Below, piece by piece: positions 55,565 to 64,000 of a stretch of DNA of 64,000 nt. The stretch comes from Lysinibacillus sp. KCTC 33748 (GTDB lineage Bacteria; Bacillota; Bacilli; Bacillales_A; Planococcaceae), in NCBI RefSeq assembly GCF_002237755.1, contig NZ_MWSJ01000016.1, positions 38,334 through 102,333 on the forward strand, written 5' to 3'. Below the pieces are notes generated by a model that was given only the letters and a program-made list of their open reading frames with translations, was not told the origin of the DNA and did not search any database. The position numbers were made by a program, and so were the translations under genes. Each line of letters starts with the position of its first letter. Within the stretch, counting starts at the first letter, position 1.

Positions 55565-56383
55565 CTAAGGAGTAGACGATTGCAAAGCGACAGGGAAATC
55601 TTCATGTTCTAAAACTAAGTCGTTAAGGGATAAAAATGTATAACCTTGTTTTTTCGCTTCAGCAATAAACCTAGGAAGAGCTTCAGCGTTATCCTGCGCA
55701 ACAGTATGCATTAATATTACGGCACCAGGATGAAGCTGTTCCATTAATGCGTTATACGCATAATCTGCGCCACGTCGTACATCCCTTTCCCAATCCTTAA
55801 AGGCAACAGACCAGAAAATATGACGATAGCCTTCAGCATTGCCTATTTCTAATAATTTCGCATTAAATGTACCTTCAGGCGGGCGAGCATATGTTGTACG
55901 TTCAATACCTGTCAATTCACGTAGTTTATCGTCAAGCTTTTTCCATTCTGTACGCATACCATCGGGAGTTAGTCTCGCCATATTTGGGTGACCATATGAA
56001 TGGTTGCCGATCATATGGCCATCTTTAACCATGCGTTTCACTAAATCAGGGGCACTTTCTAAATAATGACCAGTTAAAAAGAAGGTAGCTGGTGCGTTTT
56101 CTTTCTTCAACGTATCCAAAATGCTTTCCGTAAACCCATTTTCATATCCGTTATCAAAGGTTAAATAAGCAACTTTATTATCAGGCTTTCCTTTATAAAT
56201 GGCACCATATTTCTCAACTATCTGATCAAGCTGTGCCCCAGCTTCAGCTGGTTCACCGTTTTTCGCTCGTTTAATGCCCCAGTTGTATTCATCAGAGCCG
56301 GAGGCCGAAAATGGATTAAAGCTAATTGCCGCGGCAATAATAAAAGTAGCAATTACCGATCCCACTATATGCTGTTTCCACAT
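55565..56383 (-). CDS. pdaA: PdaA-like polysaccharide deacetylase (muramic-delta-lactam)
   Basis: A 272-residue exported NodB-domain enzyme. It has an N-terminal signal or anchor helix (about 6-22), then YNWGIKRAKNGEPAEAGAQL, the TFDNGYENG motif (catalytic Asp and metal Asp region), HSYGHPN (metal His), ARPPEGTFN and ILMHTVAQDNAEAL. These match PdaA, needed to make muramic-delta-lactam in spore cortex and hence for germination. AAAGGATG precedes the ATG. It is transcribed in the same direction as rlmCD. Confidence 0.92.
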   Translation of the reverse strand: MWKQHIVGSVIATFIIAAAISFNPFSASGSDEYNWGIKRAKNGEPAEAGAQLDQIVEKYGAIYKGKPDNKVAYLTFDNGYENGFTESILDTLKKENAPATFFLTGHYLESAPDLVKRMVKDGHMIGNHSYGHPNMARLTPDGMRTEWKKLDDKLRELTGIERTTYARPPEGTFNAKLLEIGNAEGYRHIFWSVAFKDWERDVRRGADYAYNALMEQLHPGAVILMHTVAQDNAEALPRFIAEAKKQGYTFLSLNDLVLEHEDFPVALQSSTP

Positions 56384-56686
56384 AAAAACGCATCCTTTCT
56401 TTTTTATTAGAATGTGTTATTTTTTTAAAAATTATCCTACTTGATTTCATTAAAAAAGTTCCTTTTAAATAGGGAAATTTAACTTTTTTAGCGGGAGTCT
56501 CCCACTTCTATAGGAAGAGAGGTGATTACTCGCGGAAGAGAAGCGAATACCCGCGGAAGAGAAGCGAATACTCGCGGAAGAGAAGTGAATACCCGCGGAA
56601 GAGAAGCGAATACCCGCTAACCGAGAAAGTACCTAAAAAGCAATACTCACGAAAAATGTTATAATGGTTATAGTGAGGTGTTACGA
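56384..56686. other. Intergenic region before recX
   Basis: It contains the 21-bp tandem array (56514-56618). TATAAT at 56660-56665, preceded by TGT, looks like an extended -10 for recX with a leader of about 16 nt. GGGAGTCTCCC at 56493-56503 is a short palindrome next to the array. Confidence 0.45.
56514..56618 (+). repeat. Five 21-bp tandem repeats
   Basis: Five consecutive 21-bp units, each starting GAAGAGA and mostly continuing AGCGAATACCCGCG, span exactly 105 bp with only a few substitutions. The array is non-coding, with no spacers, so it is not a CRISPR. It is located between pdaA and recX. Confidence 0.9.
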
Positions 56687-57490
56687 ATGCGTGTTATTAC
56701 GAAGATTGCACGTCAAAAAAACAATCCAGAACGTTATAATATATATTTGAACGAAGAATACGCTTTTCCTGTAGATGAGGCAATTCTCATTCAATTTGGG
56801 TTAACGAAGGGCAAAATGCTTGAGGAATTTGATATTCAGGAAATTGCCTATGAGGATGAGATTCGAAAAGCTTTTAATAAAGGGTTAAATTTTTTATCTT
56901 ATCAAATGCGCAGTGAGCATGAGGTTAAGAAAAAGCTGCTCTCGTTAGAATTTGGGGAAGCGGTTATTTTAGAGGCTATACAAAAGCTTAAATCGTATGG
57001 CTTTTTAAATGATGAGACTTACTCCAAGGCGTTGCTCGATACGAAAAAGGCTACGATGAAAAAAGGACCCAAAGCAATTAGGCAAGACCTTATGAAAAAA
57101 GGGATTGATAAAAGCTTACAGGATGAGGTATTGGCTACATATAGTCATGGGGAACAGGTAAAGCTTGCGACACAATTGGCTGAAAAGATCATTCGATCGG
57201 AAAAAAAGAAAACGCCAACACAAATAAAAGTTAAAATTCAAGATTTTTTAATGAGAAAAGGTTATTCTTTTAGTGTTGTAGATGAGGTGCTTAGTCAAAT
57301 AGAGATTGAGCAAGAGGAAGATGAATGGCAACAGCTACTTGATGTGCAAGGGGAAAAAGTTTGGAAAAAGTATTCATCGAAGTATACTGGTTTTGAATTA
57401 AAAATGAAAATAAAGCAGGCGCTCTATCAAAAGGGTTTTCCTATAGAAGTTATAGATCGTTTTATAGAAGAGAAGGAGAATGAGGAATGA
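56687..57490 (+). CDS. recX: RecX, regulator of RecA
   Basis: A 267-residue RecX, longer than the E. coli form and typical of Bacillales. It is all-helical with repeated three-helix units (LSYQMRSEHEVKKKLLSLEF, then IQKLKSYGFLNDETYSKALL, then a C-terminal repeat IKQALYQKGFPIEVI). It binds and limits RecA filaments. ATG at 56687 has GTGAGGTG upstream; a GTG at 56678 lies inside that site. Its stop overlaps yfhH by 4 bp. Confidence 0.93.
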   Translation: MRVITKIARQKNNPERYNIYLNEEYAFPVDEAILIQFGLTKGKMLEEFDIQEIAYEDEIRKAFNKGLNFLSYQMRSEHEVKKKLLSLEFGEAVILEAIQKLKSYGFLNDETYSKALLDTKKATMKKGPKAIRQDLMKKGIDKSLQDEVLATYSHGEQVKLATQLAEKIIRSEKKKTPTQIKVKIQDFLMRKGYSFSVVDEVLSQIEIEQEEDEWQQLLDVQGEKVWKKYSSKYTGFELKMKIKQALYQKGFPIEVIDRFIEEKENEE

Positions 57491-57816
57491 ACGAAAAAAA
57501 TTATGCTGCGATGTCAGAGCATGAATTACGTGAAGAAATAGCTAGGATAAAGGAAAAAGCACGTAAAGCGGAACAGCTAGGCATCATTAATGAATTCGCA
57601 GTATACGAGCGCAAGGCTTTAATGGCTGCAGCTTATTTAGTGGATTTAGATACAATAATTCCTGGAGAAATGTATCGTATTGACGGTTCTGAAAATGAAT
57701 TTTTCCAAGTGGATTATTTAAAAGGACGTTTCGCATGGGGCCATCGCTTAGGGGGCGAAAAATACCAAGAGGCATTACCTGTTTCAATGCTATCACCTGT
57801 AAAGGTGGGCAAATAA
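57487..57816 (+). CDS. yfhH: YfhH family protein
   Basis: A 109-residue soluble protein: helical N-terminal half (MSEHELREEIARIKEKARKA) and beta-rich C-terminal half (PGEMYRIDGSENEFFQVDYL, FAWGHRLG). The YfhH family is conserved next to recX in Bacillales; its function is unknown. Translationally coupled to recX (ATGA) and to yfhJ. Confidence 0.9.
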   Translation: MNEKNYAAMSEHELREEIARIKEKARKAEQLGIINEFAVYERKALMAAAYLVDLDTIIPGEMYRIDGSENEFFQVDYLKGRFAWGHRLGGEKYQEALPVSMLSPVKVGK

Positions 57817-58086
57817 ATGGATGAAAAAATTGAAAAGCTAACAGCTGAGTTGCTTGCAAAAAATCCAGAAATGTCAGTAGGGCGTGCACGAGTATGGATC
57901 GAGCTTTTATGGAGTGATTTTGAATCGACTTCTGCGAAAGCTGGTTACGCTTATCGCGGTACGGAATACACTGAAAATTTGGTGCGTCAATTAATTGCCA
58001 GCTATGGCGATAAACTGCATGCATTTGCGGGACGTAATCCCAAGTACGCACATTTACTTGATGCTAGTGATGATATGGTACAATAA
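57817..58086 (+). CDS. yfhJ: YfhJ family protein (WVELL domain)
   Basis: An 89-residue protein with the motif RARVWIELLWSDFESTSAKAG (about 24-44) that defines the WVELL/YfhJ family. It starts directly after the yfhH stop, with GGTGGG overlapping the yfhH end as RBS. The function is unknown. Last gene of the recX operon, followed by a strong terminator. Confidence 0.88.
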   Translation: MDEKIEKLTAELLAKNPEMSVGRARVWIELLWSDFESTSAKAGYAYRGTEYTENLVRQLIASYGDKLHAFAGRNPKYAHLLDASDDMVQ

Positions 58087-58088
58087 CA

Positions 58089-58117
58089 AAACCCTGGCCA
58101 AATTATGGCCAGGGTTT
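58089..58117. terminator. Bidirectional terminator
   Basis: A perfect 12-bp stem AAACCCTGGCCA (58089-58100) with TGGCCAGGGTTT (58106-58117). Confidence 0.9.
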
Positions 58118-58125
58118 ACTGATGT

Positions 58126-59112
58126 TTAATTACTTGCGCCAACTTGTAATTTTTTCTGGAGTTTATCTTCTGTAAAAATCCAGCCTGTGTATGAAGTGAT
58201 AATCTCATTGTCCTCGTTTAAATGAGCGACAGCTACGAAAGGATAGCGATTATCACTACGGTAACGCAGATCAATTAATCTAACTTCTGTTAAGCCATTA
58301 TCGAGTTCTGAAATTTCCCAACGATACAATGGTGAGAATGACACGAATGCAGCGAGATTGGGATCTTTCAATGCTATTTCAATAAGAGGCGTTTTCGGTA
58401 AAGGTTTTATTTCGAATTTATCGTAAATATTAACAGCTCGCCCATAAGCACGGCCAACATAATAATGCGTTTTAGATTTTGCTGCAATTCGCCAGTGGAA
58501 GAACCGCATTGTAGGGGCTACAATAACATACTCTTCATCCTGAATGGTATTATGCACAGCTTTCTTTACAGCCTTTTGGACTGCGAATCGTAAAATGTAG
58601 TAAACGATAATAATGAGATACATGATACTAAATGTCCAAACAGGATTAACACCAAATGCCCAAAGCAAAATGCCGATGCAATGTAGGGTGAAAATAATAG
58701 GATCAAATGTATTAATGACACCAAGTGCAACCCATCTTCTAGAAAACGGTCGAAGTGCTTGTGTACCATAAGCATTGAAAATATCAACAAAGACGTGAAG
58801 TGCTACAGCTAAAAATGTCCAAAGCCATAAATGAAACACATTTGCGTCTTGAATAAGAAGTGCTAAAACCGCTGTAATTAAGATGGGCCAAATAGCTACT
58901 GCTGGTAGTGAATGTGTAATTCCACGATGATGTCGAATATAAATTGCGTTGTTGCGCAGTTTTAAAACTGTATCGACATCAGGTGCCTGCGAGCCAATAA
59001 TTGTACCTGCCATTACTGCGGTAAAGGTCATCGAATGACTTGCTACAACGGGATCAGCTAACGCAAGACCACCGAGGGCTATACCCATAACGAAATGTGT
59101 GCCTGAATCCAA
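58126..59112 (-). CDS. yfhP: Membrane-bound metal-dependent hydrolase, YfhP-like
   Basis: A 328-residue membrane protein of the YdjM/DUF457 type. N-terminal GTHFVMGIALGG, APDVDTV (metal Asp) and HHRGITHSLPA (metal His) mark the putative hydrolase site, followed by four to five membrane helices and a soluble C-terminal domain (about 190-328). TTG at 59112 is chosen because it has CAAGGAG upstream and gives the family N-terminus MDSGTH; the longer frame is unsupported. It is convergent with the recX operon and divergent from mutY. Confidence 0.88.
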   Translation of the reverse strand: MDSGTHFVMGIALGGLALADPVVASHSMTFTAVMAGTIIGSQAPDVDTVLKLRNNAIYIRHHRGITHSLPAVAIWPILITAVLALLIQDANVFHLWLWTFLAVALHVFVDIFNAYGTQALRPFSRRWVALGVINTFDPIIFTLHCIGILLWAFGVNPVWTFSIMYLIIIVYYILRFAVQKAVKKAVHNTIQDEEYVIVAPTMRFFHWRIAAKSKTHYYVGRAYGRAVNIYDKFEIKPLPKTPLIEIALKDPNLAAFVSFSPLYRWEISELDNGLTEVRLIDLRYRSDNRYPFVAVAHLNEDNEIITSYTGWIFTEDKLQKKLQVGASN

Positions 59113-59317
59113 AAATATCCACTCCTTGTATGCATCTAAATAGAGTACAATTTGCATACATGTATATTTCAATAATCCGTAATACTTATTAAGACTGTCG
59201 TGTTAAATCTTGAAGCTAGAAAATAATGGCGCTTTTTGTCGTTTTATACAGATGGTCTTTTTTTAATTGTATACTCTTTTTACTATAAATAAAATCGTAA
59301 AAACACTGGAGGTCACT

Positions 59318-60352
59318 GTGAATTATCCATATGTAACAGAATTTCGACAATCTTTAGTCGAATGGTTTAATGTTGAGAAACGTGATTTACCTTGGAGGCA
59401 TACGACGGACCCTTATAAAATCTGGGTATCGGAAGTGATGCTACAGCAAACACGTGTCGACACAGTTATTCCTTATTACAATCGTTTCATGGAAAGTTTT
59501 CCAACATTAGAATTACTCGCGGAAGCTCCACAAGAATACTTATTAAAGCATTGGGAAGGCCTCGGCTATTATTCCCGTGCACGTAACTTACAAGCGGGTG
59601 TTCGTGAGGTATTAGAAAACTACGGTGGGGTAGTACCCGATAATCGCCATGAGATTTCAAAATTAAAAGGCGTAGGTCCGTATACTGCTGGAGCTATTTT
59701 AAGTATTGCCTATAATAAGCCCGAACATGCAGTGGATGGGAATGTTATGCGTGTTTTAAGTCGTGTGCTTACTATTCATGATGATATAGCCGTTCCAAAG
59801 ACTAAAAAGATATTTGAAGAGGCTGTTGAAGAACTAATTGATCCTAAAAATGCATCGTCCTTCAATCAAGGCTTAATGGAGCTGGGTGCACTTATTTGTA
59901 CGCCAACTTCACCAAAGTGTTTATTATGTCCAGTTCGGGAATACTGTACTGCTTTTAATGAAGGCGAGCCTGAAAAATTACCTATCAAATCTAAAAAAAT
60001 AAAGATGAAGCATCTCACATACGATGTGCTTGTATGTCAAGATGACAAAGGGCGAATTTTATTAGAGCAGCGTCCAGCAGAGGGTTTACTAGCTGATCTA
60101 TGGCAGTTCCCAATGCTAGAGCATGGTAAAGATTCAATAGATACTTTTATTAATGATTATGCTATGAATGTTCAATCGCAACAGGATTTGCTGACATTTA
60201 AACATATTTTTTCACATTTAACATGGCATATAAATAGCTATTTTATGAAATGTAATTCAGCAGAAAAGGGCGAATGGCTGACTCGTGAACAAATAGAATT
60301 GTTACCAATGTCCGTTCCAATGCTAAAAATTTGGCAGGAAATAAAGGATTAA
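59318..60352 (+). CDS. mutY: MutY, adenine DNA glycosylase
   Basis: A 345-residue base-excision repair enzyme that removes adenine opposite 8-oxoguanine. Catalytic E39 (SEVMLQQTRV) and D140 (AVDGNVMRV) flank the helix-hairpin-helix LKGVGPYTAG. The [4Fe-4S] loop is C194-X6-C201-X2-C204-X5-C210. The C-terminal NUDIX-like domain (about 230-345) reads 8-oxoG. The start is GTG with GGAGGT just upstream; the longer frame has no RBS. Synteny matches B. subtilis yfhQ. Confidence 0.95.
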   Translation: MNYPYVTEFRQSLVEWFNVEKRDLPWRHTTDPYKIWVSEVMLQQTRVDTVIPYYNRFMESFPTLELLAEAPQEYLLKHWEGLGYYSRARNLQAGVREVLENYGGVVPDNRHEISKLKGVGPYTAGAILSIAYNKPEHAVDGNVMRVLSRVLTIHDDIAVPKTKKIFEEAVEELIDPKNASSFNQGLMELGALICTPTSPKCLLCPVREYCTAFNEGEPEKLPIKSKKIKMKHLTYDVLVCQDDKGRILLEQRPAEGLLADLWQFPMLEHGKDSIDTFINDYAMNVQSQQDLLTFKHIFSHLTWHINSYFMKCNSAEKGEWLTREQIELLPMSVPMLKIWQEIKD

Positions 60353-60382
60353 TCTAGAAAATTATTTATATAAAATTTTTAG

Positions 60383-60412
60383 GCATAAAAGCATTCACCT
60401 CGGTACACAATA
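60383..60412 (+). promoter_or_regulatory. Candidate sigma-G promoter of sspE
   Basis: GCATA (60383-60387) and CACAATA (60406-60412), spaced 18 bp, fit the forespore sigma-G pattern (GCATA / CATNNTA) with one mismatch. Confidence 0.5.
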
Positions 60413-60434
60413 ATGAGCGTGGAGGTGAATGAAA

Positions 60435-60611
60435 ATGAAAAAGCAAAACAACCAGAATTTCCAACCGAATAAAAACATGCAACGTCAAAGTCAAGAATTT
60501 GGTTATGAAACAGACGTTAATGAAGTGCAAAAGCAAAATGCTAAAGCAGAGCAGAAAAAAGCTCAAGCTTCAGGTAACTTCAATAAAACTAACCAAGATC
60601 TTGGTGAATAA
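60435..60611 (+). CDS. sspE: Gamma-type small acid-soluble spore protein (SspE-like)
   Basis: A 58-residue hydrophilic protein rich in Gln, Asn and Lys. FGYETDVNEVQKQNAKAEQK followed by KAQASG is the diagnostic gamma-SASP repeat; only one repeat is present, where many SspE proteins have two. It is an amino-acid reserve of the spore core, degraded at germination. ATG at 60435 is 9 nt from GGAGG (an ATG at 60429 is too close). A likely sigma-G promoter precedes it. Neighbours match the B. subtilis sspE locus. Confidence 0.88.
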   Translation: MKKQNNQNFQPNKNMQRQSQEFGYETDVNEVQKQNAKAEQKKAQASGNFNKTNQDLGE

Positions 60612-60636
60612 CACTTTGTAATTGCATTTACCTCTG

Positions 60637-60681
60637 AGGAGCTGTCTAAAATCGAAAAGATTAAAAAAGGCAGCTCCTTTT
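60637..60681 (+). terminator. Intrinsic terminator of sspE
   Basis: AGGAGCTGTCT (60637-60647) with AGGCAGCTCCT (60668-60678), one wobble, then TTTT. Confidence 0.8.
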
Positions 60682-60950
60682 GAATTTTTTTATAGCAAGA
60701 TAGAAAACGGTTCAGGTGATAAGGAACTGCTCGGGTAGCTGATAAAACCATGCTCCGATACATGAATTTAAACAAAAAATTCCAATTAGGTTAGTGTTAT
60801 GATAGCTTTAAATTAACGAAATTTAGTACAAATTTAAAAGAGCGCAGGGAAATTTGTGGTTTTCTAACTACACCTTTCGCCTACACATTGCTATAATATA
60901 CTAGAGACTGCTAGATTTAGGTAGCATAGACGAAAAGGTGGGCTTCAAAG
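60682..60950. other. Intergenic region with about 21-bp repeats and a promoter
   Basis: TTCAGGTGATAA, CTCGGGTAGCTGATAA and CTCCGATACATGAA recur at intervals of about 21 bp (60711-60770), like the array at 18999. TATAAT at 60892-60897, preceded by TTGC, is a likely extended -10 for the downstream gene. Confidence 0.45.
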
Positions 60951-61499
60951 ATGGCAATACCGGTAGAAGGAGAAACGATACAAATACATAGTTATAAACA
61001 CAATGGCCGTATCCACCGTGTTTGGCAAGAAACAACGGTTTTAAAAGGAACAAAAAATATCATTATCGGTGCGAATGAGCGGACACTTGTGACAGAATCC
61101 GATGGTCGAACGTGGCTAACGAGAGAGCCTTCTATTTGTTATTTCCATGCGGAGTACTGGTTTAATATCATTTGCATGCTACGTGAAGATGGTGTGTATT
61201 ATTATTGTAATCTAAGCTCACCATTTGTTTTCGATAATAATGCCATTAAATATATTGACTATGATTTAGATATTAAAGTTTTCCCAGATCTGTCTTATTC
61301 ACTCTTAGATGAGGATGAATATGAGCTGCATCGTAAGGAAATGTCTTATCCAGATGTCATAGATAAAATTTTAAAGCGCAATGTCGATAAATTAATTAGC
61401 TGGATTCAACAAAAAAGAGGACCCTTTGCACCTGATTTTATCGATGCCTGGACAAGTCGATATAAGTTTCAGCTCGATATGCAAGCAGATGATTGTTAG
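60951..61499 (+). CDS. ygaC: DUF402 nucleoside tri/diphosphate phosphatase, YgaC-like
   Basis: A 182-residue DUF402-domain protein matching B. subtilis YgaC and the S. aureus enzyme NtdP, a nucleoside tri/diphosphatase. Beta-barrel core with [30 protein letters not shown] and the acidic metal-binding [12 protein letters not shown] and LDEDEYELH segments. AAGGTGGG precedes the ATG. A perfect terminator follows. Synteny with sspE and ygaD supports the call. Confidence 0.9.
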   Translation: MAIPVEGETIQIHSYKHNGRIHRVWQETTVLKGTKNIIIGANERTLVTESDGRTWLTREPSICYFHAEYWFNIICMLREDGVYYYCNLSSPFVFDNNAIKYIDYDLDIKVFPDLSYSLLDEDEYELHRKEMSYPDVIDKILKRNVDKLISWIQQKRGPFAPDFIDAWTSRYKFQLDMQADDC

Positions 61500-61500
61500 T

Positions 61501-61534
61501 AACACCTATTAGTTTTACTAATAGGTGTTTTTTT
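61501..61534 (+). terminator. Intrinsic terminator
   Basis: AACACCTATTAG (61501-61512) with CTAATAGGTGTT (61518-61529), then T5. Confidence 0.9.
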
Positions 61535-61614
61535 ATCGGAAAAATAAGTAATTCTCTACCAGTGTTTTTGTTATAGTAATATTGTAAAGTATTACAAATA
61601 TTTGGAGGGAAACT

Positions 61615-61839
61615 ATGAATACAGGTTATATTATAGGTACATTATTTTTTTTGACTGGTAGTTTTATGTTGTTCATGCACAGACTTGTAGCTGAGGCGGT
61701 CCGATATTTGGGTCACTTTGTGAATGATTCTATACATATGAATAAGGAATTATACGTACCTTCTTTCGGGTTCATACTAGTAGGTTTAATCTTTATATTA
61801 CTAGAATTTGTATATAAAAGATTAAAGGAAAAAATGTAA
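61615..61839 (+). CDS. Small two-helix membrane protein, unknown
   Basis: A 74-residue protein with helices at about 4-24 and 49-67 and a polar loop with an HFVNDSIHMNKEL segment. TTGGAGGG precedes the ATG. No family recognised. It interrupts the otherwise B. subtilis-like ygaC-ygaD order. Confidence 0.7.
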   Translation: MNTGYIIGTLFFLTGSFMLFMHRLVAEAVRYLGHFVNDSIHMNKELYVPSFGFILVGLIFILLEFVYKRLKEKM

Positions 61840-62031
61840 AAAGGAATGTTACATAAGCTGTTTGTAAAATAGTTCGTGACAAAGCTAAATTAACTGTATT
61901 TAAAACAAAATATTGCTATAATACGTTTGGGCATTCATTTTGTGGATGTCTGTTTCTTTTTATGTACGAAGTGATACAAGGAGTTCCCCTTGCATTTGCT
62001 AAAGGTTTTTTGATAAGGATGTGATAATGAA

Positions 62032-63777
62032 TTGGGTAGTATAAAGCGTTATATGAGATTTGTAAAACCATATACATGGGAAATAATTTTAACGATTTTA
62101 ATTGGTATAGTGAAATTTGCAATTCCGTTATTTATTCCATTACTCATAAAAATTGTGTTAGATGATATTATTGCTGCAGATCATTTAACGGATGCAGAGA
62201 AGACTAAAGAACTGTTTTATTGGTTAGGTGGCACGATCATTGTATTCTTTATTATTCGACCACCGATTGAGTATTACCGTCAATATTTTGCTCAAAATGT
62301 CAGTAACAAAGTGCTTTTCGATATTCGAAAACAAATATATGCACATTTACAGCGACTAAGTTTAAGATATTATGCCAATACAAGAGCTGGCGACGTGATT
62401 TCAAGAGTGATTAATGATGTGGAACAAACAAAAAACTTTATTATGACAGGCTTGATGAACGTTTGGCTGGACCTTGCGACAATTGTTATTGCAATCGGTA
62501 TTATGTTTGCTATGGATGTAAAGTTAACGCTAGTAGCATTGATTGCGTTCCCATTCTATGCGTTTAGCGTAAAGTTCTTCTTTGGCAAGCTTCGGTCTTT
62601 AACACGTAAACGTTCACAAGCACTAGCTGGAGTGCAAAGCTATTTACATGAACGTGTAGCTGGAATGAGTATTATTAAAAGCTTTACGCTCGAAAAACAT
62701 GAGCAAAAATTATTCGATGAAGCAAATGGAGAATTTTTAGAGAAAGCGCTGGATCATACGAGATGGAATGCTAAATCGTTTGCAGTGGTGAATACAATCA
62801 CGGATGTAGCACCACTCCTAGTCATTGCTTATGCAGGCTATCAGGTTATTAATGGATCTCTTTCAATCGGGACGATGGTTGCCTTTATTGCCTATATCGA
62901 ACGACTTTATGGTCCACTTCGTCGCCTTGTAAGTTCATCAACAATGTTAACACAGTCCATTGCATCAATGGATCGAATGTTTGAATTAATAGATGAACCT
63001 TATGAAATAAAAAACAAGGCTAATGCGTTAGAGCTACCTCGGGTAAAAGGTGAAGTTCGTTTTGACAATGTGAACTTTCAATACGAAGAAGAGGGCTCAC
63101 AAATTTTAAACAATATCAATTTTACAATTAAACCTGGCGAGACAGTTGCGTTTGTAGGAATGAGTGGTGGAGGAAAATCAACGATCATTAGTTTAATTCC
63201 TCGTTTTTATGACACAACGAGTGGCACCGTATGTATTGATGACTATAATGTGCGTGACGTATCTCTACATTCTTTACGCTCACAAATTGGAATAGTCCTA
63301 CAAGATAATATTTTGTTTAGTGATTCCGTAAAAGAAAATATTTTAATGGGTAAGCCAGATGCTTCTGATGAAGAGGTTATTGCTGCGGCAAAAGCAGCCA
63401 ATGCACATGATTTTATTATGAGCTTACCAGATGGTTATGACACAAAGGTCGGGGAGCGCGGTGTGAAGTTATCAGGTGGACAAAAGCAGCGGGTAGCGAT
63501 CGCTCGTGTGTTTTTAAAAAATCCTCCTATTTTAATACTGGATGAAGCAACCTCTGCATTGGATTTAGAAAGTGAGGCACTTATTCAAGAATCATTGGAT
63601 GTACTTGCACATGAACGTACGACAATAATAATTGCTCACCGACTATCTACGATTACACATGCAGATAAAATTATTGTTATAGATCATGGACAATTAATTG
63701 AAAGTGGTACGCACGAGCAATTAATGCAAAAAGAGGGCACCTACTTTAGTTTATTCCAGGTGCAACATTTAGATTGA
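62032..63777 (+). CDS. ygaD: ABC exporter (membrane + ATPase fusion), YgaD-like
   Basis: A 581-residue half-transporter that should homodimerise. The six-helix type I exporter domain (about 1-320) carries the coupling helix region [20 protein letters not shown]. The nucleotide-binding domain has Walker [11 protein letters not shown]-loop, signature LSGGQKQR, Walker [13 protein letters not shown] and the H-loop AHRLST. The substrate is unknown (MsbA/BmrA-like). The start is TTG at 62032 with AAGGATG upstream; an extended -10 (TGCTATAAT) lies near 61914-61922. Confidence 0.93.
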   Translation: MGSIKRYMRFVKPYTWEIILTILIGIVKFAIPLFIPLLIKIVLDDIIAADHLTDAEKTKELFYWLGGTIIVFFIIRPPIEYYRQYFAQNVSNKVLFDIRKQIYAHLQRLSLRYYANTRAGDVISRVINDVEQTKNFIMTGLMNVWLDLATIVIAIGIMFAMDVKLTLVALIAFPFYAFSVKFFFGKLRSLTRKRSQALAGVQSYLHERVAGMSIIKSFTLEKHEQKLFDEANGEFLEKALDHTRWNAKSFAVVNTITDVAPLLVIAYAGYQVINGSLSIGTMVAFIAYIERLYGPLRRLVSSSTMLTQSIASMDRMFELIDEPYEIKNKANALELPRVKGEVRFDNVNFQYEEEGSQILNNINFTIKPGETVAFVGMSGGGKSTIISLIPRFYDTTSGTVCIDDYNVRDVSLHSLRSQIGIVLQDNILFSDSVKENILMGKPDASDEEVIAAAKAANAHDFIMSLPDGYDTKVGERGVKLSGGQKQRVAIARVFLKNPPILILDEATSALDLESEALIQESLDVLAHERTTIIIAHRLSTITHADKIIVIDHGQLIESGTHEQLMQKEGTYFSLFQVQHLD

Positions 63778-63804
63778 TACACCACGTTATAATAGAAAAA
63801 ATCT

Positions 63805-63835
63805 ATAACATGGGATTAATTTCCGTGACCTATGG
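63805..63835 (+). repeat. Solitary left end of the MITE-like element
   Basis: ATAACATGGGATTAATTTCC then GTGACC resembles the ATAATGTAGGGTTGATTTCC end of the full element. The adjacent IS end at 63906 may have displaced the rest. Confidence 0.45.
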
Positions 63836-63905
63836 TTTTTAGCAAAAATATCATCCCAATATTTTATTAATGAGTCAATAATTTAAAAATAGCCTTCCGT
63901 TTAAG

Positions 63906-64000
63906 TGAACTGCTCCCCAATTATTAGACACTCAATCTAACAATTGGAGGTGCAGTTTTTGTATGGTTAAATTTAAAGAAAAAGTGAAATTAGAAGCTGT
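63906..64000 (+). mobile_element. Left end of an IS3-type insertion sequence, cut by the window
   Basis: TGAACTGCTCCCCAATTATT begins a terminal region typical of IS3 (IS150-like) elements, directly before a transposase orfA start. Bases 63908-63956 fold into a long imperfect stem (AACTGC..CCAATT..TTAGA with TCTAA..AATTGG..GCAGTT) whose 3' arm contains the ribosome-binding site. The rest lies beyond the window. Confidence 0.75.
63963..64000 (+). CDS. IS3-type transposase OrfA, 5' fragment
   Basis: Only the first 12 codons are present (MVKFKEKVKLEA), matching the N-terminus of IS3-family OrfA helix-turn-helix proteins. TTGGAGGTG is upstream, within the hairpin. Partial at the window end. Confidence 0.7.
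   Translation, partial: MVKFKEKVKLEA

Noticed and set aside
56514..56618. Possible CRISPR array
   Set aside because: Units are directly adjacent with no spacers, only 21 bp, and no cas genes are present in the window.

Overview
The window looks like chromosomal DNA from an endospore-forming, motile, low-GC Gram-positive bacterium, most probably Lysinibacillus or a close relative. Spore genes are prominent: prkA-yhbH-spoVR, a lytH-type cortex peptidase, pdaA, gamma-type SASP genes and several small proteins with strong ribosome-binding sites. Genus-level support comes from an adjacent D-aspartate ligase / aspartate racemase pair at 25.6-27.5 kb, which fits the L-Lys-D-Asp (A4alpha) peptidoglycan of Lysinibacillus. 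The block from recX to the ABC exporter at 56.7-63.8 kb keeps the Bacillus subtilis order recX-yfhH-yfhJ-yfhP-mutY-sspE-ygaC-ygaD, and 45.0-46.7 kb keeps yfkK-yfkI-yfkH. No rRNA, tRNA, prophage or CRISPR array was recognised.

Layout. 0-7.5 kb: a small membrane protein, two chemoreceptors, a GC-richer stalk-domain protein and the LytH-like peptidase. 7.5-13.3 kb: the PrkA/YhbH/SpoVR sporulation module, set among copies of a dispersed MITE-like repeat. 13.5-18 kb: an Asn-rich small protein, a radical SAM protein, an XRE regulator divergent from an orphan half HsdS, and an RNase J. 18-25.4 kb: DUF2935, an L,D-transpeptidase, several small proteins, a phosphoesterase, an acyl-CoA synthetase and a C39-like lipoprotein. 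25.5-35.6 kb: the D-Asp ligase/racemase operon, a DEAD-box helicase, aminopeptidase AmpS, an SGNH hydrolase and SbcDC. 35.6-42.5 kb: a 38-residue cationic peptide, DUF4870, a TPP riboswitch with thiT, mapB, PPK2, a GNAT acetyltransferase and carbonic anhydrase. 43.3-54.0 kb: motAB, yfkKIH, zosA, class I fumarase, a YwqG-like protein, an MFS transporter and two divergent candidate small RNAs. 54.1-64 kb: rlmCD, pdaA and the yfh/yga block, with the first bases of an IS3-type element at the right edge.

Functional themes are spore formation and cortex remodelling, cross-bridge synthesis, motility and chemotaxis, DNA repair (sbcDC, mutY, recX), and RNA processing or ribosome assembly (RNase J, DEAD-box helicase, RlmCD).

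The intergenic DNA is the least explained part. It carries at least three repeat families: a TIR-bounded element with an internal unit of about 39 bp, a 22-bp interrupted palindrome, and arrays with about 21-bp periodicity. Other points of interest are a probable ATT start codon for prkA and a back-to-back pair of promoter-terminator units without ORFs. All start-site choices, promoters and RNA candidates below come from reading the sequence only; no database search was run.
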